This document shows, one piece after another, positions 51,309 to 61,903 of a stretch of 64,000 bases of DNA; the first letter of the stretch is position 1; every line of letters begins with the position of its first letter. Origin of the DNA: a candidate division FCPU426 bacterium (GTDB lineage: Bacteria; Oederibacteriota; Muellerivitia; Muellerivitales; Muellerivitaceae); assembly GCA_027452205.1 (NCBI GenBank), contig DAIDGV010000003.1:265399-329398 (forward strand), read 5' to 3'. The notes under the pieces are model-generated. The model was not told the DNA's origin, searched no databases, and saw only the letters and a list, made by a program, of their open reading frames with translations. The position numbers were made by a program, and so were the translations under genes.

Positions 51309-53000
51309 TTATCGCTCCTTACTTATAAAGGTATCCGAACGGTCCGGATCACTGTATGGATAAAACCCTTCTTCCTCTCTAATCGCCTCTTCAATATCTT
51401 GTATTTTTGACTCAGGTAACGTGTTCAACGTCACGCCAAGATCAATGCCAGTAGTCGCTTTGATATCAAGGTCATATTGATCTGCAACTCCCGGTTCCGG
51501 CGGTACATTCCAGTGGTTCAAAGCATCCAAGAGACTCTTGCTTTGATAAGTATGCGTATGAATTAAATCATCCATCGCCTTTAACCCCTGGTCTAAATAC
51601 GGAAATATCACATATGTTCCGCCTGGCGTAACATCCTTGCCAATATAACCATTCTTAGAGGCAATATCCAAATTGCCTGGAGTCACGTCACCAGGGTCAT
51701 TATCTCTCCACGCAATATTTCCATGCCTTAACTCTACTCTTCCATCAAACCAGTTGATTTGTGTAGTCCTTGATGTCGGCACTCCATAATGCATGCCTGT
51801 CGTTTTCGCAATTGACATTGAAGCATGAGCTTCGGAGATACTAAACGTATCTAAAGCAGCCACTGTTAACGCCACAAAAATAAAATCATCGTTACCGCTT
51901 GGGTCAATCCTATTCAAAGGATTATTCGACGCAAACGTATATTTGTGTATTGAGTGCAAGTTTCCCGTCTCCCCCTCATACGTATCCATATTCTGGAACC
52001 GTCCAATAGTCGGGTTCATATACCGTGCTCTCAGGTAATAGAATCCTGTACTGGGGTCTTGGTGTTCGCCGTCATACAAGAACTCGTTCTTGGTGGTGCC
52101 CGTCTTGTTGATGAGGTTCCCAAAGGCGTCATAGTCATAAGTGTCGGTCACGTTGCCATTGGCGTCCGTCAGGTAGCGAACGCTTCCTTGGCCGTCATAG
52201 CCGTAATAGCTCAACTGCCAGGCAGAGCCATTCCACTGGTCTTCGCTGATACGGTTCGTGCCGTAGGTGTAAACCTTGTTCACCCCACCGCCTTGCAGGG
52301 TCTCTAGCACTTGGGCATAGCCTGTCAGGTTGTTGCTGTCCACTAGCAGGCTGGTCGTGGTGCTATGGGTGTTGTCAATGACCTGTACCCGATTGCCGTC
52401 ACCGTCATAGACATACTGCACGTTGGTGCTGGGGCCCGTGACCTGGGTCAAACGGTCGAGGCCGTCGTAAGTGTAGGTGTTGGTACCGTCATTGAGCGTA
52501 TTCCCGTCGTTGTCATAGCTGTAGGTGCCACCTAAACGGTCATTGGCGTCATATTCCCCGCTGAAGTTCTGGGTGGTGATGGGGCTTAGGCTCGAATTGC
52601 GGGCATTGCGGTTGCCAACCGGGTCATAAACATAGCTGACTACCCCGTTGTAGGTCGGGTCATTGGTGACCGTCTCATTCGTTAACCGATAGAGGTCGTC
52701 ATAGCCGTAGTTGACCATGCGGCCGGCACCGCTAATCGGGTGATTCTCGATAACTTGGGTCCTGTTCCCCGCAGGGCCTAAGGTATAGGCATAACCCGCC
52801 ACCTGGCTGCTGTTCACCTTGGCCGTCATGCTGTTCAGGCGGTTCAGCACGTCGTAGCTATAAGTTACAGATGCACCATTAGGCAGGGTTTCATTATTGA
52901 GATTGCCAATGCTGTCATAGGCATAAGTGGTGGTGTTCACCCCACGGTGGCTATCCGTAACCGTGACTGGCCTATTGAGCGCTACAGTACAACTCGTCAT
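51309..53000 (-). CDS. RHS-core protein with C-terminal candidate toxin domain
   Basis: A 563-residue protein. YD repeats fill the first 280 residues (SYDVLNRLNSMTAK, TYTYDGLDRLTQVTGP). The RHS core follows (GFYYLRARYMNPTIGRFQN, then KYTFASNNPLNRIDPSG). The last 190 residues are unrelated to RHS. They contain a hydrophobic helix, then IAWRDNDPGDVTPGNLD, VIFPYLDQGLKAMDDLI, LDALNHWNVPPEPGVADQYD and IEEAIREEEGFYP, which resembles the NNPGNI...EGW domain seen at the end of several RHS and wall-active proteins. No signal or full RHS shell is present, so it may be a truncated or orphan cassette. ATG start with GAGG ten bases upstream. Confidence 0.8.
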   Translation of the reverse strand: MTSCTVALNRPVTVTDSHRGVNTTTYAYDSIGNLNNETLPNGASVTYSYDVLNRLNSMTAKVNSSQVAGYAYTLGPAGNRTQVIENHPISGAGRMVNYGYDDLYRLTNETVTNDPTYNGVVSYVYDPVGNRNARNSSLSPITTQNFSGEYDANDRLGGTYSYDNDGNTLNDGTNTYTYDGLDRLTQVTGPSTNVQYVYDGDGNRVQVIDNTHSTTTSLLVDSNNLTGYAQVLETLQGGGVNKVYTYGTNRISEDQWNGSAWQLSYYGYDGQGSVRYLTDANGNVTDTYDYDAFGNLINKTGTTKNEFLYDGEHQDPSTGFYYLRARYMNPTIGRFQNMDTYEGETGNLHSIHKYTFASNNPLNRIDPSGNDDFIFVALTVAALDTFSISEAHASMSIAKTTGMHYGVPTSRTTQINWFDGRVELRHGNIAWRDNDPGDVTPGNLDIASKNGYIGKDVTPGGTYVIFPYLDQGLKAMDDLIHTHTYQSKSLLDALNHWNVPPEPGVADQYDLDIKATTGIDLGVTLNTLPESKIQDIEEAIREEEGFYPYSDPDRSDTFISKER

Positions 53001-53020
53001 ACAATAAGAACCTCATAAAG

Positions 53021-53045
53021 TTGTTTTGTAGCCTCAACAAAACAA
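53021..53045. repeat. Short inverted repeat upstream of the RHS gene
   Basis: TTGTTTTGT (53021-53029) and ACAAAACAA (53037-53045) form 9-bp arms around a seven-base loop, about 20 bp before the RHS start. No U-run follows on the minus strand. It could be a regulator site. Confidence 0.4.
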
Positions 53046-53144
53046 ACTAAACCGAAATCGTGTCTTTAATATTTTTGAGATTTTTTAGAATTCCGTCGTG
53101 GTTGAAATTAAGAGATGGTGACGACGTTTCTGTCATACGTAAAG

Positions 53145-53444
53145 TTAGCGAAGTTCCGTCACCAGTTCAGGGTGGGATTTCAAAACACGGATAAGCTTAG
53201 CCGCTGACCCTCTGGGTGTTCTAATCCCCTGCTCCCAATGCCGAATAGCGCTAGGGCTTTCCCCAACCACCTGGGCAAAAACCTCTTGGGTTAAATGTAG
53301 TTCTTTACGGATTTTTTGAACTTCCTGGGCCGTAGCGGGCTTGGCTCGGTAGGTTACCTTCATGCCAGGCAATTTCTTGCCTTTCATAATCTCGCCCATT
53401 TGATTGACGCTCTTGAGGAGGTCATTAAAGTGTTCTTTTTTCAT
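53145..53444 (-). CDS. HigA-like XRE antitoxin
   Basis: A 99-residue protein with a C-terminal helix-turn-helix (VQKIRKELHLTQEVFAQVVG, then SPSAIRHWEQG). The layout, with an N-terminal tail and HTH near residues 42-95, matches HigA2/NadS-type antitoxins. Its ATG overlaps the toxin stop by 4 nt, so toxin precedes antitoxin as in higBA loci. It should neutralise the toxin and repress the operon. Confidence 0.85.
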   Translation of the reverse strand: MKKEHFNDLLKSVNQMGEIMKGKKLPGMKVTYRAKPATAQEVQKIRKELHLTQEVFAQVVGESPSAIRHWEQGIRTPRGSAAKLIRVLKSHPELVTELR

Positions 53445-53779
53445 TTCTTATCCTTCCCTAAAGCCTTTTTCAATTCCACGGCCAATATCTTCTCTTGTTG
53501 GGGTGTCAAATCACCTGCCACCCTTTTATCCAGCAAGAACAACAAATACACGTCCGCTGGTACGTCATGGTAGAACCAGACTCGGTATCCACCACTCTTT
53601 CCTGAAGCTCTCTGCGTTGGTGCTACCCGCAGTTTCCTCATCCCACCCTTTATTAGTGAACCGCCTTCAGGGTTGCGGATGATTTCCTCTTCAATCGCCT
53701 CTAAAAACCCTTCTTCTCCTGTTTTGTCCAGGAGCTGACTAAATAGAGGTGTTTGAATGAACTTATATAGCCGTTTCAA
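53441..53779 (-). CDS. RelE/HigB-2-like toxin
   Basis: A 112-residue protein beginning (from a TTG) KRLYKFIQTPLFSQLL, with the RelE-fold core MRKLRVAPTQRASGKSGGYR, VWFYHD and VYLLFLLDKRVAGDLTP. The K/R-rich strand and final helix fit HigB-2 ribosome-dependent mRNA interferases. A GTG at 53815 opens the frame earlier, inside the recombinase stop, but the TTG has AAAGG upstream and gives the usual family length. It is the first gene of a toxin-antitoxin pair downstream of two recombinases. Confidence 0.83.
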   Translation of the reverse strand: MKRLYKFIQTPLFSQLLDKTGEEGFLEAIEEEIIRNPEGGSLIKGGMRKLRVAPTQRASGKSGGYRVWFYHDVPADVYLLFLLDKRVAGDLTPQQEKILAVELKKALGKDKK

Positions 53780-53793
53780 TTTCAGCCTTTCTT

Positions 53794-54855
53794 TCAAGCT
53801 ACTACATTGTAGCACTCGTCCCCTGGGTCTTCCAGTGTTCTTTCAACCTCTGGAACAGGGGCTAAATCAGGTTTTTCGGCAACAGCTTGCTTAGCGACCG
53901 TCTTCTTCCCTGGCAAAGGCTCCTTCTCCCTAGGGTGGCAACGGTGGTGCGCTTCTTTTAGGTCCTCAATGCTGACCGATAGATAGGGCGTAAGACTCTC
54001 CATGCTGGCGTGTCCAAGTAGCTCCATCAGGTGTCTTGGGTGCATCTGTTCCTTACGACTTTTGCCCCGCAGACAGTGGGTGGCACAGGTGGCCCGTAAG
54101 CTGTGCGGTGTAATGTGCTTCTCGATTCCCGCCTTCTGGACGTGGCGTTTAATGCGGTCCCCTAGGGTGTTCCTGGCTATCCTTCTTCCTAATGCGCTTA
54201 AAAACAGGTAGTCAACTGTGGGGTCTTTTACCAACCTGGGGCGTACTTCGTCCAAGTAGTAGCGCAGGTACTTGATAGCCACCTTGCCAATAGGAATAAC
54301 TCGGTCTTTGCCCCCTTTGCCGTGGTTAATCCTCATTACCCCAGCGCTCAGGTCGATGTCTGTGACTCTAAGGTCCTGTAATTCTGCCTTGCGTAGTGCG
54401 CTCGAATAGAACACTTCCAGGATGACCCTATCTCTAAACCCAATGACCGTAGTCTTGTCGGGTGCCGCTAGTAGCTTCTTGACCTCAGGCCCACTCAAGA
54501 TGGTACGGGGTAGCCTCTTTGGTTCGATGGCGTAGGACACGTCCTTACTAGGGTCTTCGTCGATGACCTTCTCTTCCGCTAGGAACTTGAGGAACTGCTT
54601 AGCAACAATGAGCTGGTTATTCCTATAAGAAACGCTGTTCTGCTTGCCGTGCTTGTTCAGCTGGTCATACAGGAACTTCTGATAGCTCCTGACAACAGCA
54701 AAGGTAATACCCTTGGGGTCTTGCACCCCCTGGTTACGTAGATAGTTCAGGAACGGCTTCATCCGCCACCCGTGGCTTTCTATTGTCCCAGGGGAATAGT
54801 TCAAAACCCGCAGGTTCTGGAAATATCGTTCTTTAAGCTCTTCTAATACGTCCAT
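53794..54855 (-). CDS. Tyrosine recombinase (second of tandem pair)
   Basis: A 353-residue integrase. An N-terminal SAM-like core-binding domain (SPGTIESHGWRMKPFLNYL) precedes a catalytic domain with the R of SSALRKAELQDL, the K of HGKGGKDRVIP, HSLRATCATHCL, GHASME and the tyrosine of LTPYLSVS. After it comes DLKEAHHRCHPREKE, shared with the upstream recombinase, and a charged tail of about 50 residues. It overlaps the upstream recombinase gene by 23 nt. Likely integrates or excises the element together with its partner. Confidence 0.9.
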   Translation of the reverse strand: MDVLEELKERYFQNLRVLNYSPGTIESHGWRMKPFLNYLRNQGVQDPKGITFAVVRSYQKFLYDQLNKHGKQNSVSYRNNQLIVAKQFLKFLAEEKVIDEDPSKDVSYAIEPKRLPRTILSGPEVKKLLAAPDKTTVIGFRDRVILEVFYSSALRKAELQDLRVTDIDLSAGVMRINHGKGGKDRVIPIGKVAIKYLRYYLDEVRPRLVKDPTVDYLFLSALGRRIARNTLGDRIKRHVQKAGIEKHITPHSLRATCATHCLRGKSRKEQMHPRHLMELLGHASMESLTPYLSVSIEDLKEAHHRCHPREKEPLPGKKTVAKQAVAEKPDLAPVPEVERTLEDPGDECYNVVA

Positions 54856-55834
54856 CGGCTGCCTCTTTAAAGTTCACAATCTTGGGGGAAACATCTTCTG
54901 CGTCCTCGGTTTTTTCTTCATATCTGGGATGGCACTTCTTCAGGGCCTCTGTTAAGTCCACGCCTGACAACGTGAGATATCGAATTGTGCTCTGATTTTG
55001 ACTATGACCGAGTAGCTCTTTGACAGCCAAAAAGTCAGCTCCGTTGCGAATCATTTGAACCCCAACCGTACGCCTAAAAGAGTGCGGACTGACCTGCTTT
55101 TCAATACCCACCTTCTTCCTGAGGTAGCGAACCATGAAGATGATGTCCTGCTTAACCACAGGTAGGCCTCGACGGTTAAGCCAAAGACGGTCCGACACTG
55201 GCCCACCTTTCTTTGTCTGCTTCTCAGCCAGCAAAGGCCTTACCCTTTCCAGGTAGGTGTTGATAAAGAAGATGGCGTGTTGGCCTAGCGGTACTACCCT
55301 GTCCTTTCTTCCCTTTCCATCTCGTATAAACAGAAACCCTCTAGCTAGGTCCAAGTCACGTATTTCTAACGAGGCCGCTTCGGATACCCGAATCCCACAG
55401 GAATAAAAGGTTTCAAGTAGTGCTTTGTCTCGAATTCCCAATGGGGTTCGCAGGTCTGGAGCCCCTAACATCTTTGTTACCTCTTCCTGGGTTAAGGGCT
55501 GTAGGGGCAGTATGTTCTTCGTGTTGGGTGCCTTCAGTACCGTTGAAAAGTCGTAGAGGATATCCCCGTTCTTGACTAGGTAGCCGAAGAAGCGCTTCAA
55601 GACGTTGACGTTAGCGACAACGTAGTGGACAGAGAACTTAGGGTTCTGGCTTAGCACGTCGTAGTAATCCTTTAGCACTTGCCCATCGACCTTGGTGATA
55701 CTGGCAATCCCTTTCGCCTTGAGCCAGTCCAAAAACATCCTGACGCACCGCTGATACTTGGCAATTGATAGCGGGCTATAGTTATGGACTTCCATGTCCT
55801 TCAGGAAACCATCGTGTTCAGTTTGAAAACTCAT
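54833..55834 (-). CDS. Tyrosine recombinase (first of tandem pair)
   Basis: A 333-residue integrase with core-binding domain (SPLSIAKYQRCVRMFLDWL) and catalytic residues in YSCGIRVSEAASLEI (R), DGKGRKDRVVPLG (K), SPHSFRRTVGVQMI (H-x-x-R), LLGHSQNQST (H) and TIRYLTLS (Y). The C-terminus carries DLTEALKKCHPRYEE, homologous to the tail of its partner, so the two are ancient duplicates. Paired overlapping recombinases occur in Tn554-like and RIT-like elements. Here only two are adjacent. Confidence 0.9.
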   Translation of the reverse strand: MSFQTEHDGFLKDMEVHNYSPLSIAKYQRCVRMFLDWLKAKGIASITKVDGQVLKDYYDVLSQNPKFSVHYVVANVNVLKRFFGYLVKNGDILYDFSTVLKAPNTKNILPLQPLTQEEVTKMLGAPDLRTPLGIRDKALLETFYSCGIRVSEAASLEIRDLDLARGFLFIRDGKGRKDRVVPLGQHAIFFINTYLERVRPLLAEKQTKKGGPVSDRLWLNRRGLPVVKQDIIFMVRYLRKKVGIEKQVSPHSFRRTVGVQMIRNGADFLAVKELLGHSQNQSTIRYLTLSGVDLTEALKKCHPRYEEKTEDAEDVSPKIVNFKEAADGRIRRA

Positions 55835-55899
55835 TTTTAAAATCCTCCAAAGGTTTTTAGGTCAAATTTCATGAGATCAGTTTTGCAAGTGATCTCAAG

Positions 55900-56673
55900 T
55901 CATTTCTTTACGTCGTGTTCATTCAAAGACTGGGCTAGGTTTTTAGCGTTAATCTCAGCCTGAATAGCGGTCTCAGCCACCTGCACATAAAGCGGGTCAA
56001 TCTCACATCCAGCGAAACTCCGCCCGTGACGGACAGCGCAGATAGCGGTGGTGCCAGAACCTAAGAAACAATCCCCTACCAAATCGCCTGGGTTAGAGGT
56101 ACCCAAGATGAAACGCTCAACCATTTCCTCAGGGACCTGACATGGGTGTTTTCGCTTCTGCTTGCTGGTGTTCTTCACAGGCTCTAAGTCAATCCAGTCA
56201 TAACTGGCTGGTTTGAGGCCAGCCTCTATACGTTTCTTTATGCGATGGTCAGTTGGGTTGCGGTATTCGGTCTGAAAAGCTTCCTGATTGATGAGGGGCT
56301 TACCTTTGGAGAACCACAACCAAGCCCTGGAAGCTTTGCGAAGTGGGGTCCCTCTCACGTGGGCGTGTGGAGTCCAATTAATCCATTCAAAACGGTCTAG
56401 GAAATCCACTTCAGCCCAGATACGTGCCGCTGTCTCAGGGTAATTCAGGTAGAAAACAGAGCCGCCCGGCTTCAACAATCGCTGGCAGTGGGACAAAACG
56501 AGGAATTGCTCTATTAGGTACTGGTGCTGAGGCTTCGTGTCCTGATATTGGTTGTACTTGTAGCCAACGTTATAAGGTGGGTCGAGGATGATGAGCTGGA
56601 AGCTTTCTTCTTTTTGTGAAGTCAGCCAAGTCATACAATCTGCATTCTCTAAATTGATACCGTGGTCCTGCAT
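55900..56673 (-). CDS. Orphan beta-class DNA methyltransferase
   Basis: A 257-residue methyltransferase, N6-adenine or N4-cytosine type. The catalytic motif IV (ILDPPYNVGYKYNQ) lies near residue 30 and the SAM motif I (GDCFLGSGTTAICAV) near 205. Motif IV before motif I is the beta arrangement. No restriction endonuclease is adjacent; the Mrr-like gene 4 kb away is not in the same operon. It probably marks element DNA or protects it from host restriction. Target site not predictable. Confidence 0.88.
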   Translation of the reverse strand: MQDHGINLENADCMTWLTSQKEESFQLIILDPPYNVGYKYNQYQDTKPQHQYLIEQFLVLSHCQRLLKPGGSVFYLNYPETAARIWAEVDFLDRFEWINWTPHAHVRGTPLRKASRAWLWFSKGKPLINQEAFQTEYRNPTDHRIKKRIEAGLKPASYDWIDLEPVKNTSKQKRKHPCQVPEEMVERFILGTSNPGDLVGDCFLGSGTTAICAVRHGRSFAGCEIDPLYVQVAETAIQAEINAKNLAQSLNEHDVKK

Positions 56674-56827
56674 ACAACTCCTTAAACACTAATTGTTTTT
56701 ATGTAACTCATAAGGTTCCTCCATTTTTAAAATTCGAAAAAATCCATTTATCCAAAAATTCAACTAAAACCATCTACTACCTAAATTATGCGACCTTTCG
56801 AAGGTGTCCATACTATTCAACAACTAT

Positions 56828-59489
<2,662 letters not shown>

Positions 59490-59696
59490 CTACTTAAAGA
59501 ACTCTACAAAGTCTACTTTCAAATAATCAGCAATCTTCTCTAAAACAGTAATTGTCGGCATTCTTTTACCGGTTAAATAATGATGGATGGTAGCTTTGGA
59601 AATACCAGCGCCAAAAGCTACTTTTTCGGAGCTTTGCCCGCTAGCCACAATCATTTTCCGTAAGTTTTTAACCGCACGTTTTGCATAGATGGCCAT
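59490..59696 (-). CDS. Small XRE-family repressor
   Basis: A 68-residue helix-turn-helix protein: AVKNLRKMIVASGQSSEKVA, FGAGISKATIHHYLTGKRMP and VLEKIADYLKVDFVEFF. It is essentially one HTH_3 domain, the size of phage and element Cro/CI-like regulators. Two palindromic operators lie 34 and 63 bp upstream of its start, between it and the divergent lipoprotein gene, so it probably controls both. Confidence 0.87.
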   Translation of the reverse strand: MAIYAKRAVKNLRKMIVASGQSSEKVAFGAGISKATIHHYLTGKRMPTITVLEKIADYLKVDFVEFFK

Positions 59697-59729
59697 GCGG
59701 AAACTATATGGATTTGCTCCATTTCAAAC

Positions 59730-59774
59730 GTTCACACTCGTGAACTTTGTGATACCATGTTTACATTCGTGAAC
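59730..59774. promoter_or_regulatory. Paired palindromic operators
   Basis: GTTCACACTCGTGAAC (59730-59745) and GTTTACATTCGTGAAC (59759-59774) are two copies of GTTYAC-N4-GTGAAC with centres 29 bp apart, nearly three helical turns on one face. They sit in the divergent gap between the XRE gene and the lipoprotein gene. Confidence 0.82.
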
Positions 59775-59794
59775 TTCTCTACAAAGGATGGATT

Positions 59795-60376
59795 ATGTTC
59801 AAGTTATTAGCCCTTTCCTTGGCCGTTTTAACAGGCTCATTTATTGGATGTGGTTCTAATACGACATCCATCAATTCTCCCGTCCAATCCAATTCAACCG
59901 TCCAAACGCCCACTCGTACATCTACTGCTACAAACACAAGTACACCTTATATTTCAGCCACAGCTACAAAAACGGCCACAAGTAGCCCCACAAGCACAGC
60001 GACCAATTCACCAACCGCTACAATGACAGCAACAGCTATACAGACACCCGGCTCTGCGGACATCTTTTGGTATTACGGCGGCAATGCCCCTGCTAATCAG
60101 CCATTGACCTATGCATTTATTGGAACAAATGAGGATAATGTTTCGAATGAAAATGATACTTATCCAAACGTAACAGCAAGCGGATATACCCCACAATCGG
60201 CCCAACTCCACTTAAACAATGTAACTCCGTACATCTCCACATATAACGCTACTATCGAAGACGCTAGTTGTGGAGGCGTAACAATCCACATTGTCGAAAA
60301 TCCCTACGGTCACATCCCTATCACAATCAATTCCGTTATCGGGTCGTGTAGTGCTACCGTTTCTGGAAATTTTTGA
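59795..60376 (+). CDS. Thr/Ser-rich lipoprotein
   Basis: A 193-residue lipoprotein (signal MFKLLALSLAVLTGSFIGC, lipobox IGC) with a 60-residue Thr/Ser/Pro linker (TSTATNTSTPYISATATK) and a C-terminal beta-rich domain of about 110 residues (DIFWYYGGNAPANQPLTYAF, then HIVENPYGHIPITINS) with two cysteines that could pair. No family recognised. AAAGGA precedes the ATG. The linker resembles those of other surface proteins in this window. Expression is probably repressed through the paired operators upstream. Confidence 0.75.
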   Translation: MFKLLALSLAVLTGSFIGCGSNTTSINSPVQSNSTVQTPTRTSTATNTSTPYISATATKTATSSPTSTATNSPTATMTATAIQTPGSADIFWYYGGNAPANQPLTYAFIGTNEDNVSNENDTYPNVTASGYTPQSAQLHLNNVTPYISTYNATIEDASCGGVTIHIVENPYGHIPITINSVIGSCSATVSGNF

Positions 60377-60479
60377 AAAGGAATTTTCAAAGTAAAACGC
60401 CCATCAATTCTCAACCCAACTAAGATAATAAACCTCGGCGCTGATTAAATAATCATCACCGGCGTAGGCCCCTGAAAAC

Positions 60480-61232
60480 ATGAACCCCTATGGTCTATTA
60501 GAAGAAATTAAAAAGCATTCCCCTGATGCTTTTGAAAATCTAGTCCTTCAGTTCCTATTGAAAATGGAAAATTGTGAGCACGGCCAAGTTTTAGGTGGAA
60601 TAGGAGATGAAGGCGTCGATGGTTTTATCCGTCTAGACAACTTAGGACTAGGTGATATTTATTTTCAGGCAAAACGCTGGGACGAAACAACCATAGGCAG
60701 ACCGGAAATACAGAAATTTGTTGGCGCTTTGCACGGGAAGCGGGCGTCTCGAGGTGTCTTTGTAACAACATCAACTTTCACCAACGAAGCAAAAACGTAT
60801 GTAGAAAACTTGGACATTAAGGTCCGAATAATTGATGGCTTTGAATTGGCTGAATTGATTTTAAAAAATAAATCAGAACATCTAATACTTAATCCAACCA
60901 CCGGCTCGTCCCCAGCCGCCGATAGCCCCTCTTCGGAAATCAACGAAGTCATTATGAAAGGTTCTTCATCACTAAAAAAAGACATCAAATATGTCGGAAG
61001 TCACTCAAAAGAGTTTTATGAAAAAATAAGTTCTTCAAAATTTAATACCCTTTTTGAGGCCTACGAAAAACATTGGGTCGCCTTATTTGAATCAAATCCT
61101 GAAAAATGCTTTTTGGTATTTGATATAAACACCCTCAATTTCATTGCCCGAACAACCTCAAGGAAAGAAGCCATTTATTACTTGAGTGATTTTGTAAACG
61201 ATAGAGTTTTGATTTGGAGAGACCTGACTTAA
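60480..61232 (+). CDS. Mrr-like restriction endonuclease
   Basis: A 250-residue protein with an N-terminal PD-(D/E)xK nuclease fold of the Mrr_cat type. It reads SPDAFENLVLQFLLKM, then GGIGDEGVDGFIRLD and GDIYFQAKRW (D and QxK catalytic residues), then RPEIQKFVGALHGKRASRGV and FVTTSTFTNEAKTYVE. Mrr proteins cut modified DNA (type IV restriction). The C-terminal 110 residues are an unrelated helical domain instead of the usual N-terminal winged helix, so target recognition may differ. A terminator lies downstream. Confidence 0.85.
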   Translation: MNPYGLLEEIKKHSPDAFENLVLQFLLKMENCEHGQVLGGIGDEGVDGFIRLDNLGLGDIYFQAKRWDETTIGRPEIQKFVGALHGKRASRGVFVTTSTFTNEAKTYVENLDIKVRIIDGFELAELILKNKSEHLILNPTTGSSPAADSPSSEINEVIMKGSSSLKKDIKYVGSHSKEFYEKISSSKFNTLFEAYEKHWVALFESNPEKCFLVFDINTLNFIARTTSRKEAIYYLSDFVNDRVLIWRDLT

Positions 61233-61354
61233 ACGTTTTAGGACATCCAGATAACGTCTCTTGATGACAGGTTGAAATATGAGTGGAAACCGTAAGCCTC
61301 TATCCATAAGATAAAAATAGACGTTTATGGGCTACGTGGCTTGAAAAACAGCTA

Positions 61355-61393
61355 GGCGGGCATGACTTTTTTAAAGTCCTGTCTGCCTTTTTT
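61355..61393 (+). terminator. Intrinsic terminator downstream of the Mrr-like gene
   Basis: A near-perfect 15-bp stem (GGCGGGCATGACTTT against AAAGTCCTGTCTGCC, with one mismatch and two wobbles) is followed by TTTTTT. It separates the Mrr-like gene from the zinc-ribbon microprotein gene. Confidence 0.85.
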
Positions 61394-61437
61394 GTTATTA
61401 GGGCCCAATTTAAAAACATCACCAGGAAGGAAATGCC

Positions 61438-61617
61438 ATGAGATGCAATTTTTGTAATGAAGAATCTTTTTCGCTAATTTCTTTTTTCAACCCTCTACCA
61501 ATGGAGAAGGAGAAGCTAATTTATTTCTGCCCGGGCTGCGCCAGTGAATATATAGCACCTATTGTTTTTTTAAAGTTACAGCCGTGCCATTCAATGGAGC
61601 GGTCAAACTATCTTTAG
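61438..61617 (+). CDS. Zinc-ribbon microprotein (59 residues)
   Basis: An ATG at 61438 with AGGAAGG seven bases upstream opens a 59-codon frame ending in TAG at 61617. It starts MRCNFCNEESFSLISFF and has CPGCASEYIAPIVFL, so two CxxC pairs about 30 residues apart should bind one zinc, with a later cysteine and histidine (PCHS). No family recognised. Small zinc ribbons in mobile elements often bind DNA or partner proteins. It is preceded by a terminator and so presumably has its own promoter. Confidence 0.65.
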   Translation: MRCNFCNEESFSLISFFNPLPMEKEKLIYFCPGCASEYIAPIVFLKLQPCHSMERSNYL

Positions 61618-61783
61618 AGCAAGTGAACGAGTCTGGCTATGTGTCGCCAAGAAGTCCCGTTTCCTCTCTAACGTCCCTTAACATCTTTTTGGACTTCCTC
61701 TCCCCCGCCGACGCATCCGCTGCGACCCAGTGACAGCCCCTAAAGAGGACCCATCACCATAATTCCTGGGTCCCTTTGGCCCA

Positions 61784-61876
61784 TTGACAATCACTTCTGA
61801 ATACTATTTATCTTGAAAGTTTTAAACCGACCTGATCACATGATTTCAATGTCTGAAAAAGGATGTTTTCGGACAT
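61784..61876 (+). promoter_or_regulatory. Leader region of the minimal recombinase: -35 box and inverted repeat
   Basis: TTGACA (61784-61789) lies ahead of AT-rich candidates for a -10 (TATTTA at 15 bp or TTTATC at 17 bp). Further on, ATGTCTGAAAA and TTTTCGGACAT (61849-61876, 11 bp with one wobble) form an inverted repeat 27 bp before the recombinase start. It could be a recombinase-binding core site or an attenuator. The 286 bp between the microprotein and the recombinase hold no other gene. Confidence 0.45.
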
Positions 61877-61903
61877 TTGGTTATTTGATTATGGAGGTTT
61901 TTT

